DNA of 7,748 nucleotides from Gammaproteobacteria bacterium (GTDB lineage Bacteria > Pseudomonadota > Gammaproteobacteria > DSM-19610). Location: NCBI GenBank assembly GCA_030618475.1, contig JAUXDG010000123.1:1-7748 (forward strand), written 5' to 3'. The position numbers were made by a program, and so were the translations under genes. Of the stretch, positions 1 through 6,416 are shown in pieces (the stretch's first letter is position 1; each line of letters begins with the position of its first letter). The notes under the pieces were generated by a model. The model was not told where the DNA came from. It made no database searches and was given only the letters and a program-made list of their open reading frames with translations.

Positions 1-97
1 GCCGCTCCATGCCCGATGCGTTATTGCAGGTCAATAAACAGAAAACGCTGTGCCACGGTGGTGCAACACCCATTGAACCCGTTAATTTCACAATAAA

Positions 98-125
98 TTC
101 ATAAAGTCGAAGTAGAAAATATAGT
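98..125 (+). promoter_or_regulatory. Candidate sigma-70-like promoter for the hox operon
   Basis: The stretch from about 80 to 170 is visibly AT-richer than the genes around it. It contains TTCATA (98-103) and TATAGT (120-125) separated by 16 bases, matching the -35 and -10 consensus at 4/6 and 5/6 positions. That would start transcription roughly 130 bases before the hoxF start codon chosen here. In Cupriavidus necator the soluble-hydrogenase operon uses a sigma-54 promoter with HoxA. I looked for a GG-N10-GC element on the + strand and saw no good one. This call rests only on hexamer matching and is weak. Confidence 0.3.
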
Positions 126-259
126 AATATACGGATACGCTGTTTTTCCTTTAAATCAAGTCAACATCATTGAATGCCCGTGCCAGGCTTTTGCTGTTGA
201 ACCGGCAGCCGACCGCCAGACACGAGCAACTTCAGCAAAACTGCTGTACAGGGATGACT

Positions 260-2056
260 ATGAATTCAGTCGAGCATGTCAACGACTTTATTGCAGAACT
301 AAACACCATTGTCGGTGACCGTCCGGAACAGCTGCTTCAGTACCTGTACAGGATTCAGTACCGGTACTCTTTTATACCACCGCAGGCCGTGCAACTGCTC
401 GCCGCCAGACTGGGCGTGCCGGTAACCGCGGTTCAGGGTGTCATCGAATTCTACTCGTTCCTGCATGACACAGCGCGCGGTGATTTCGACATCCTGTTCA
501 GCGACAGTATTACCGATCACATGCTGGGTAGCCACAAGCTTGCGCACAGCCTGTGCGAGCGGCTTGGCGTTCGCTTTGGCGAACCCCGAAGTGATGGCAG
601 GGTAACCGTCGACCTGACGTCCTGTACCGGCATGTGCGACCAGGGCCCGGCCATGCTGGTAAACGGCTGGACTGTGCCACGCCTGGACGAAGCCCGCATC
701 GAGGCGATCGCCAGACTGATCGAAACAGCAACCCCGACCGACGATTGGCCGGCGGAGTTCTTCGCGGTAGAGGACAACATTCAGCGCCGCGATCTTTTGT
801 TAACCTCAGCGATCAGCGCAGGCAGTGCTCTGCAGGCACTGATGAACAAGGGCAGCCAAAGAATACTCGAGGAACTCGATCAGTCGGCGCTGCGCGGCCG
901 GGGTGGTGCCGGCTTCAAGACCGCGACCAAGTGGCGTTTCTGCCTTGAAGCCGAGGCGCAGCAACGCTACGTCGTCTGCAATGCCGACGAAGGAGAACCG
1001 GGCACTTTCAAGGACCGGGTACTGCTGAACAGTTACGCGGATGACGTGTTCGAAGGCATGACCCTGTGTGCGGGCGTCATCGGCGCCAGCCAGGGCTATC
1101 TGTATTTACGCGGGGAATACCGTTACCTGCTCGATCCGTTACAGACTGCACTCGAGCACCGTCGGCAGGCGGGTCTGCTGGGGCGTAACATTCTTGGACA
1201 GGACGGCTTTGATTTTGACATCGACATCCACATGGGTGCAGGTGCTTACATCTGTGGCGAGGAGTCGTCGCTGATCGAATCACTGGAGGGCAAACGGGGC
1301 ATACCGCGCAAGCGCCCGCCGTTCCCGGTCACCAGCGGTTTCCGCCGTCAGCCAACGGTGGTGAACAATGTCGAGACCTTCATGGCAGCGGCGCAAATTG
1401 CCGTGCACGGCGCCGACTGGTTTGCTGCTGTCGGTACCGGGCAATCCACCGGTACCAAACTGTTGAGTATCAGTGGCGATTGCACACGACCCGGCATCTA
1501 CGAATATCCGTTCGGTGTTTCGATCAGACAGATACTGCAGGATTGTGGCGGCGGAGATGCCCAGGCAGTCCAGGTGGCCGGTGCCGCCGGTTCAACCCTT
1601 CCGCAACGCGACTTCGACCGCAGCATCGCCTTTGAGGACGTCGCCAGCGGCGGCTCCTTCATGGTTTTCAATCAGCAGCGTGAGCTGCTGGATATGGTGC
1701 AGAATTTCGCTCATTTTTTCGCTCATGAGAGTTGCGGCTTCTGTACCCCCTGTCGGGTTGGCGGCACGCTGTTGAAGGATCTGGTGGACAAGGTGCATTC
1801 AGGCCACGGGACAGAATATGACCTGCAGCAGATGCGCGAGATCGGGGCTCTGATGCGCGATACCAGCCATTGCGGCCTTGGCAGTACAGCGCCGAACCCG
1901 GTCCTGGAAACTCTGGACAAGTTTCCCGCCATCTACCAGTCGCGCCTCCGCGACAGCCGCTATGAACCGGCATTTGACCTCGATGCAGCACTGCAGGACG
2001 CAAGACAGATTAGCGGTCGGGACCAGGACGCCGCACATTTCGAGGCAGAATCATGA
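260..2056 (+). CDS. hoxF: NAD-reducing hydrogenase diaphorase subunit HoxF (NuoE-NuoF fusion)
   Basis: HoxF is the flavoprotein subunit of the cytoplasmic NAD-reducing [NiFe]-hydrogenase. It binds FMN and NAD(H) and exchanges electrons with HoxU. With the ATG at 260 it has 598 residues, close to the roughly 600 of the Cupriavidus necator protein, and its sequence resembles that protein throughout. Residues about 1-165 are a NuoE-like (thioredoxin-fold) domain and the rest is NuoF-like. Visible motifs are the glycine-rich nucleotide loop RGRGGAGF (212-219), the FMN motif NADEGEPGTFKDR (from 241), GAGAYICGEES around C332, and four [4Fe-4S] cysteines: C492, C495 and C498 in ESCGFCTPC, plus C538. 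The frame is open upstream to ATGs at 170 and 254. I prefer 260 because AGGG (250-253) lies 6 bases before it and the upstream 30 residues look unlike the family. In the NuoE-like domain the second cysteine pair is kept (C122, C126), but the first pair is replaced by S81 and D86. The stop overlaps the hoxU start by four bases. Confidence 0.95.
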   Translation: MNSVEHVNDFIAELNTIVGDRPEQLLQYLYRIQYRYSFIPPQAVQLLAARLGVPVTAVQGVIEFYSFLHDTARGDFDILFSDSITDHMLGSHKLAHSLCERLGVRFGEPRSDGRVTVDLTSCTGMCDQGPAMLVNGWTVPRLDEARIEAIARLIETATPTDDWPAEFFAVEDNIQRRDLLLTSAISAGSALQALMNKGSQRILEELDQSALRGRGGAGFKTATKWRFCLEAEAQQRYVVCNADEGEPGTFKDRVLLNSYADDVFEGMTLCAGVIGASQGYLYLRGEYRYLLDPLQTALEHRRQAGLLGRNILGQDGFDFDIDIHMGAGAYICGEESSLIESLEGKRGIPRKRPPFPVTSGFRRQPTVVNNVETFMAAAQIAVHGADWFAAVGTGQSTGTKLLSISGDCTRPGIYEYPFGVSIRQILQDCGGGDAQAVQVAGAAGSTLPQRDFDRSIAFEDVASGGSFMVFNQQRELLDMVQNFAHFFAHESCGFCTPCRVGGTLLKDLVDKVHSGHGTEYDLQQMREIGALMRDTSHCGLGSTAPNPVLETLDKFPAIYQSRLRDSRYEPAFDLDAALQDARQISGRDQDAAHFEAES

Positions 2057-2781
2057 GTGAAAATAAAGCCTTCACACTGGACGCAAAGCCCATCGAGTTT
2101 CAGGATGGAGACACCATTATGGATGCGGCGCTGCGCGCGGGTGCTTACATCCCCCACCTTTGTCACAATCCGGAATTCGAACCACACGGCAGCTGCCGGG
2201 TGTGTGTCGTCGGGGTCAACGGTCGCAGGGTCTCCGCCTGCACCCAGCCGGCGACAGAAGGGCTGGAGGTCGAAAACAACTCGGAGGCCATTAAGCAGGA
2301 GCGACGCGCCCTGCTGCAAATGCTGTTTGTCGAGGGCAACCATGTCTGTCCGGGCTGTGAGAAAAGCGGTGCCTGCCAGTTGCAGGCTGTCGCTTACTAC
2401 GTGGGTATGCTCGACCCCCACTTTACCCATTTCTTCCCCCGGCGTTTGGTGGATGCCTCGCATGCCGAGGTCGCTATCGACTTCAACCGCTGCATCCTGT
2501 GTGAACTCTGCGTTCGGGCCAGCTGCGATGTTGACAAGAAAAATGTATTTTCCATCAGTGGCCGCGGTATTGGCAGCCACCTGGTGATCAACTCCCCCAG
2601 CGGCAAACTGGGCGACAGCGACTTTTCGGTCAACGACAAGGCGGCGCAGGTGTGCCCGGTGGGCGCGATACTCCACAAGCACACTGGTTATGACCGGCCC
2701 ATCGGCGAGCGTCTGTACGACCGCCAGCCGATCAGCGTGGTCGGCGACGTTGCAGAACACGAAGGCAAAGACCATGGCTGA
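2053..2781 (+). CDS. hoxU: NAD-reducing hydrogenase diaphorase Fe-S subunit HoxU
   Basis: HoxU is the NuoG-like iron-sulfur subunit that carries electrons between the HoxY/HoxH hydrogenase module and the HoxF flavin. The 242-residue product is near the roughly 235 of the C. necator protein. The N-terminus is a plant-type [2Fe-2S] ferredoxin domain with C37, C48, C51 and C63. It is followed by a NuoG-type [4Fe-4S] site, C99-x2-C102-x5-C108, with H97 as the probable fourth ligand. A second [4Fe-4S] site is C147-x2-C150-x2-C153 with C201 in the CPVG motif. C158 is an extra cysteine where, from memory, the C. necator protein has arginine. The start is clear: GAGG (2042-2045) precedes the ATG by 7 bases and the ATGA overlaps the hoxF stop, which points to translational coupling. 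Confidence 0.95.
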   Translation: MSENKAFTLDAKPIEFQDGDTIMDAALRAGAYIPHLCHNPEFEPHGSCRVCVVGVNGRRVSACTQPATEGLEVENNSEAIKQERRALLQMLFVEGNHVCPGCEKSGACQLQAVAYYVGMLDPHFTHFFPRRLVDASHAEVAIDFNRCILCELCVRASCDVDKKNVFSISGRGIGSHLVINSPSGKLGDSDFSVNDKAAQVCPVGAILHKHTGYDRPIGERLYDRQPISVVGDVAEHEGKDHG

Positions 2782-3313
2782 AAAAATCAGACTGGCAACC
2801 GCGTCGCTGGCCGGCTGTTTCGGCTGCCACATGTCATTGCTGGACATCGACGAACGCTTCCTGGAACTGGTCGAACTGGTCGAATTTGACCGCTCACCGT
2901 TTACCGACATCAAGACCATCGGTGAATGCGACCTGGGCATCATCGAGGGCGGTGTTGCCAACGAAGAAAATGTTGAAGTGTTGAGGGAATTCCGCAAACA
3001 CTGCAAGGTACTGGTAGCCATGGGTGCCTGCGCCATCAACGGCGGCATACCCGCCATGCGCAATCAGTTCGAGCTCAGGGAATGCCTGGAAGAATCGTAC
3101 ATAGACGGCGTGGGCGTGGTAAACCCCCACATACCCGACGATCCGGAAATCCCGATGCTGCTAAACAAGGTTCACCCCATCTATGAGGTCGTCAAAGTGG
3201 ATTACTTTCTGCCGGGCTGCCCGCCATCGGCCGATGCCATCTGGACCTTCCTGACCGAACTGCTCGCCGGCGAGCCCATCAGCTTCCCCTATACCCAGAT
3301 TCACTATGACTGA
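2774..3313 (+). CDS. hoxY: NAD-reducing [NiFe]-hydrogenase small subunit HoxY
   Basis: HoxY is the small subunit of the hydrogenase module. It holds the [4Fe-4S] cluster next to the NiFe site of HoxH, and in the C. necator enzyme it also binds a second FMN. The 179-residue product has the four expected cluster cysteines: C15 and C18 in GCFGCHMSLLDID, C86 in MGACAINGG, and C149 in LPGCPPSAD. It is short like other group 3 small subunits, lacks the medial and distal cluster domain, and has no Tat signal, so it should be cytoplasmic. The frame is open upstream to 2690, but that stretch is out-of-frame hoxU coding sequence. The ATG at 2774 begins the homologous region and overlaps the last 8 bases of hoxU. 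Strong resemblance to the C. necator protein includes VEFDRSPFTDIKTI-type and EGGVANEENVE-type blocks. Confidence 0.95.
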   Translation: MAEKIRLATASLAGCFGCHMSLLDIDERFLELVELVEFDRSPFTDIKTIGECDLGIIEGGVANEENVEVLREFRKHCKVLVAMGACAINGGIPAMRNQFELRECLEESYIDGVGVVNPHIPDDPEIPMLLNKVHPIYEVVKVDYFLPGCPPSADAIWTFLTELLAGEPISFPYTQIHYD

Positions 3314-3357
3314 CGTGTTCACTTCGTCAAACACACAACACCGCCAAGGTATGCCCC

Positions 3358-4866
3358 ATGACAGACCAACTGGAAACCGCACAACACCCGGAACGACTGA
3401 AGCGGGTTGTGATCGAACCCCTTACCCGCGTGGAAGGCCACGGCAAGGTGACGCTGCTGCTGGATGATGCCAACCATATCAAACAGGCGCGACTGCACAT
3501 CGTCGAATTCCGCGGCTTCGAGAAATTCGTCCAGGGCCGCCCCTACTGGGAATTGCCGGTGCTGGTGCAGCGGTTGTGTGGCATTTGCCCGGTCAGTCAT
3601 CATCTTGTCGCCGCCAAGGCTACCGACATGCTGGTCGGCGCCACCCAGATCACCCCCGCGGCGGAGAAAATCCGCCGCCTGATGCACTATGGCCAGACAC
3701 TGCAGTCACACGCCCTGCATTTCTTTCATCTGTGTTCCCCGGATCTGCTGTTTGGCTTCGATGATGAGGTGCGGCACCGCAACATCATCGGCGTCATCGA
3801 GGACCACCCGGAGATCGCCAAGCAGGGTGTATTGTTACGCAAGTACGGCCAGGAAGTGATCCGTGTGACCGCAGGCAAACGCGTCCACGGCACCGGTGCT
3901 ATTCCAGGCGGCGTCAACAAATCGATCAGCACGGATGAAAGAGATTATTTGCTCAAGGATATCGACCAGATCATCGCCTGGAGCCAGGGTTCGGTCGAGC
4001 TGATCAAACGGATCTTCTCCGATCAGTTCGACTACCACATGGCGTTCGCCACTATCGACAGCAACATGATGAGCATGATACGCAACGATGGGGCCTTCGA
4101 AATCTACCATGGCGGTCTTCGCGCCAAAGACCCGAACGGCCAGACCATCTTCGATCATGTCGACTGCAATACCTATGAGCAATACCTGCGCGAAGGTGTC
4201 AAATCATGGAGCTACATGAAGTTTCCTTTTATCCATTCGCTCGGTAGCGAGAACGGATGGTATCGCGTCGGCCCACTGGCCCGCGTCAATAACTGCGACT
4301 TCTTCACCACACCGCTGGCGGAACAGGCGCGCAAGGCATTCAGGGATGCCGGGCAAGGCAGGCCGGTGCAGGCCTCACTGGCTTACCACTGGGCAAGGTT
4401 GATCGAACTGTTGCACTGCGCGGAAGCGATCAAGGACCTGCTGTTTGACGATGATCTGCTCAGCGACGACCTGCTGGTCAAAGGCGACATGCAGGCGCGC
4501 GGCATCGGCGTCCTGGAGGCACCCCGCGGCACCCTGATTCATGATTATAGAATCAATGCAGACGGTCTGGTTGAAAAAGCCAACCTGATCGTATCGACAA
4601 CCAACAATAACCAGGCGATGAATGAGTCGATCCGCCAGGTCGCGAATCACTACCTGGACGGCAAACAGCTGACGGAACCGTTGCTGAACCAGATCGAGGT
4701 CGCCATCCGTGCCTACGACCCCTGCCTGTCCTGCGCCACCCACGCGCTGGGCAAGATGCCACTCGAGGTACAGCTGTTGAACAGCGAAGGCGAGCTGGTG
4801 GATCGGCTGCAAAAGCGGGCTGACGGTGCCATCGGTATACCAGCAGACCGTGAGAACAGCGGGTGA
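3358..4866 (+). CDS. hoxH: NAD-reducing [NiFe]-hydrogenase large (catalytic) subunit HoxH
   Basis: HoxH carries the NiFe(CN)2CO active site that splits or forms H2; in the whole enzyme this is coupled to reduction or oxidation of NAD. It has 502 residues. The N-terminus shows the large-subunit motif EPLTRVEGHG (20-29). The nickel ligands are in RLCGICPVSH (C74, C77, H81) and DPCLSCATH (C456, C459, H462). These motifs and the partner genes place it in group 3d. Forty residues follow H462; the family is matured by cleavage just after this histidine, so this should be the removable tail. It is longer than the 24 residues I recall for C. necator. The ATG at 3358 has AAGG 8 bases upstream (3346-3349); another ATG at 3351 is out of frame. 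A 44-base gap separates it from hoxY. Its stop overlaps the GTG of hoxW. Confidence 0.96.
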   Translation: MTDQLETAQHPERLKRVVIEPLTRVEGHGKVTLLLDDANHIKQARLHIVEFRGFEKFVQGRPYWELPVLVQRLCGICPVSHHLVAAKATDMLVGATQITPAAEKIRRLMHYGQTLQSHALHFFHLCSPDLLFGFDDEVRHRNIIGVIEDHPEIAKQGVLLRKYGQEVIRVTAGKRVHGTGAIPGGVNKSISTDERDYLLKDIDQIIAWSQGSVELIKRIFSDQFDYHMAFATIDSNMMSMIRNDGAFEIYHGGLRAKDPNGQTIFDHVDCNTYEQYLREGVKSWSYMKFPFIHSLGSENGWYRVGPLARVNNCDFFTTPLAEQARKAFRDAGQGRPVQASLAYHWARLIELLHCAEAIKDLLFDDDLLSDDLLVKGDMQARGIGVLEAPRGTLIHDYRINADGLVEKANLIVSTTNNNQAMNESIRQVANHYLDGKQLTEPLLNQIEVAIRAYDPCLSCATHALGKMPLEVQLLNSEGELVDRLQKRADGAIGIPADRENSG

Positions 4867-5342
4867 CTGACGAGTCCCGCACAAAACCCATCCTTGTTTT
4901 TGCCTATGGCAACCCCTCGCGGGGTGATGATGCGCTGGGACCGGCCATGTACGAACTGATAGAGGAACAACAGCAGAAAGCCGGCCTGTTTACTGACGTA
5001 GCACTGCTCACCGATTTCCAGCTGCAAATCGAGCACGCAACCGATCTGCAACAACGCCAGCAAGTGATTTTCATCGATGCCAGCCTGACGGCATCCCCGC
5101 CCTACGAATTCCACCCCGTTCTGCCCGAACAAGACCTCAGCTACACCACCCACGCCATGAGCCCGGGTGCTGTGCTCTATGTCTATCAGCAGATCAACCG
5201 ACAGCCACCTCCCCCCGCTTATATGCTCTCGATACGAGGCTACGCATTCCGCCTCGGAGAGCCGATCTCCCGGCGTGCACGCGCACATCTGCAGGCAGCT
5301 TTCGAATTTCTCATGAGGGGCCAGGTCTTGAACCCTGAATGA
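4863..5342 (+). CDS. hoxW: Hydrogenase maturation endopeptidase HoxW
   Basis: HoxW is a HycI/HybD-family endopeptidase expected to clip the C-terminal tail from nickel-loaded pre-HoxH. It is 159 residues, normal for the family. It begins with a short strand and the motif GNPSRGDDALGP (16-27), where D23 corresponds to the nickel-sensing acidic residue of HybD. D72 in IFIDAS and H97 in TTHAMSPG match the other two metal-binding positions. The start is a GTG whose GTGA overlaps the hoxH stop. The first in-frame ATG downstream would remove the GNPSRGDD motif, so GTG is the sensible choice. A good Shine-Dalgarno sequence is not obvious, and translation probably depends on coupling to hoxH. It is the last hox gene here; the next gene is convergent. 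Confidence 0.92.
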   Translation: MTDESRTKPILVFAYGNPSRGDDALGPAMYELIEEQQQKAGLFTDVALLTDFQLQIEHATDLQQRQQVIFIDASLTASPPYEFHPVLPEQDLSYTTHAMSPGAVLYVYQQINRQPPPPAYMLSIRGYAFRLGEPISRRARAHLQAAFEFLMRGQVLNPE

Positions 5343-5346
5343 CTGG

Positions 5347-5369
5347 CGGATGCGGTAACATCACATCCG
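5347..5369. terminator. Weak hairpin in the hoxW/dapB convergent gap
   Basis: The 38-base gap between the converging hoxW and dapB stops contains a 6-bp perfect stem, CGGATG (5347-5352) with CATCCG (5364-5369), around an 11-base loop. Neither side is followed by a real T-tract. It might slow polymerase from both directions, but it is a poor intrinsic terminator. It is listed because nothing else in the gap could separate the two transcripts. Confidence 0.25.
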
Positions 5370-5380
5370 GCTCATTACCC

Positions 5381-6184
5381 TTAATTCAATCCGAGAACAT
5401 CCTGCATGTCGTACAAACCGGCAGGCTGCGACACCACCCAGCCAGCGGCACGAGCAGCTCCGGATGCAAAAGTCATGCGGCTGGATGCCTTGTGGGTAAT
5501 TTCCACGCGCTCGCCTTCGGCGGCAAACATCACCGTATGTTCGCCAACGATGTCGCCGGCACGTATGGTTTCAAAGCCGATGGTAGTGCGCTCCCGCGCC
5601 CCGGTCATACCTTCGCGCCCATAGACCGCACAGTCTTGCAAATTCCGTCCAAGCGCTTCGGCAACAACTTCCCCCATACGCAGGGCTGTTCCGGACGGTG
5701 CATCCAGCTTGTGTCGATGGTGTGCCTCAATGATTTCGATATCCACTTCTTCACCCAGCACACGCGCAGTCACATCGAGCAGTTTCAGACACAGGTTCAC
5801 CCCGACACTCATGTTGGGCGCAAACACGATGCCGATGTCCCCGGATGCATCCTCTATCTGCCGCTTCTGCTCATCACTGAAACCGGTGGTTCCGATCACG
5901 ATACGCTTGCCGTGCCGACGACAGAGTTCCAAGTGCACCAGTGTTGCAGCGGGTGCTGTGAAATCGATCAGCACATCAAACTGGTCAACCAGACTCTCGA
6001 GATCATCATGGATGATGACACCCAGCTCAGCCACTCCGGCCACCGCACCGGCATCACTGCCGAGTAGTTCATGTCCAGCGCGTTCTGTTGCCACACCCAC
6101 CGCTAATCCCTCTGTACGCCCGCAGGCATCGATCAAATTGCGGCCCATGCGGCCGGCGGCTCCGGGTATGGCGATTCGTGTCAT
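5381..6184 (-). CDS. dapB: 4-hydroxy-tetrahydrodipicolinate reductase DapB
   Basis: DapB uses NAD(P)H to reduce the dehydrated form of 4-hydroxy-tetrahydrodipicolinate in the diaminopimelate/lysine pathway, in the cytoplasm. The 267-residue product aligns by eye along its length with the E. coli enzyme (273). It has the Rossmann loop GAAGRMGR (8-15), the IDFTAPA and IGTTGF blocks, and the catalytic segment EAHHRHKLDAPSGTA (153-167), where H155 and K159 match E. coli H159 and K163. The C-terminal block ITHKASSRMTFA is also present. An in-frame ATG eight codons upstream (6208) is possible. I prefer 6184 because GGAG sits about 10 bases before it and the protein then begins MTRIAIPG as the family does. 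It follows dnaJ on the same strand, as in many Gammaproteobacteria. Confidence 0.95.
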   Translation of the reverse strand: MTRIAIPGAAGRMGRNLIDACGRTEGLAVGVATERAGHELLGSDAGAVAGVAELGVIIHDDLESLVDQFDVLIDFTAPAATLVHLELCRRHGKRIVIGTTGFSDEQKRQIEDASGDIGIVFAPNMSVGVNLCLKLLDVTARVLGEEVDIEIIEAHHRHKLDAPSGTALRMGEVVAEALGRNLQDCAVYGREGMTGARERTTIGFETIRAGDIVGEHTVMFAAEGERVEITHKASSRMTFASGAARAAGWVVSQPAGLYDMQDVLGLN

Positions 6185-6232
6185 TTTTAATTTTCTCCAG
6201 CAATCCAAGAATGATCAGTGACTTTACAAACA

Positions 6233-6254
6233 TTTATAGCTTGGTACGCCAAGC
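6233..6254 (-). promoter_or_regulatory. Possible dapB promoter element with adjoining 6-bp hairpin
   Basis: On the - strand, about 50 bases before the dapB start, there is a TATAAA (+ strand 6233-6238) that could be a -10 element. No good -35 lies 16-18 bases upstream. Immediately upstream is a perfect 6-bp inverted repeat, GCTTGG/CCAAGC (6239-6244 and 6249-6254) around a 4-base loop. It could be an operator or an RNA hairpin. Function is a guess from position only. Confidence 0.25.
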
Positions 6255-6263
6255 CGAACATTA

Positions 6264-6365
6264 GATAGCCGCCATACCTTTACGGGACCGTCGGCAGCAG
6301 GGATGCTGCCGTCGAGCGTACAGGGAGATATTTACAGCGCGTCCTGTAAAGGTATGGCGGCTATC
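6264..6365. repeat. 102-bp palindromic element with 25-bp inverted repeats and nested hairpin
   Basis: Two 25-base arms, 6264-6288 and 6341-6365, are inverted copies with a single difference (G6284 against T6345, still a G-U pair if transcribed to the right). The arms begin GATAGCCGCCATACC. Between them is a perfect 8-bp hairpin, CGGCAGCA (6292-6299) with TGCTGCCG (6304-6311), closed by a GGGA tetraloop. A second possible pairing is TACAGG (6319-6324) with CCTGTA (6343-6348), which shares bases with the right arm. Neither outer end runs into a T-tract, so it does not look like an intrinsic terminator. I see no transposase and no obvious target-site duplication. It lies wholly between dnaJ and dapB. 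It may be a dispersed non-autonomous palindromic repeat or a structured RNA. Confidence 0.8.
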
Positions 6366-6416
6366 CAGTACTCAGTATTATGCCGCAAACCATTGTTGTT
6401 AAGGGGGGAAGACTGG

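Noticed and set aside
41..60. A sigma-54-like TGGCAC on the - strand near 50-58
   Set aside because: It points away from the hox operon and its -12 part is TTTC rather than TTGC, so it is unlikely to drive hoxF.
3..104. An open frame from the left edge to a TAA at 102-104, possibly the tail of an upstream gene
   Set aside because: Only 33 codons are visible, with no recognisable protein motif. The AT-rich character of the last third suggests noncoding sequence, so I do not call it.
147..160. A possible FNR-like site (TTCCTTTAAATCAA) before hoxF
   Set aside because: Only the right half (ATCAA) matches the TTGAT-N4-ATCAA consensus and the left half is poor. Such half-sites are common in AT-rich DNA.
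1960..3063. A 367-codon open frame on the - strand across hoxU and hoxY
   Set aside because: It lies entirely antisense to two convincing hox genes with intact motifs. Its product shows no recognisable domain and is a by-product of codon usage in the real genes.
3311..3334. Short 5-bp inverted repeats in the hoxY-hoxH gap
   Set aside because: The stems are short, overlap the hoxY stop and lack a T-tract. They are consistent with chance and with continued transcription through the operon.
5339..6067. A 242-codon + strand open frame opposite dapB
   Set aside because: It is antisense to an intact, highly conserved dapB, and no family resemblance is visible.
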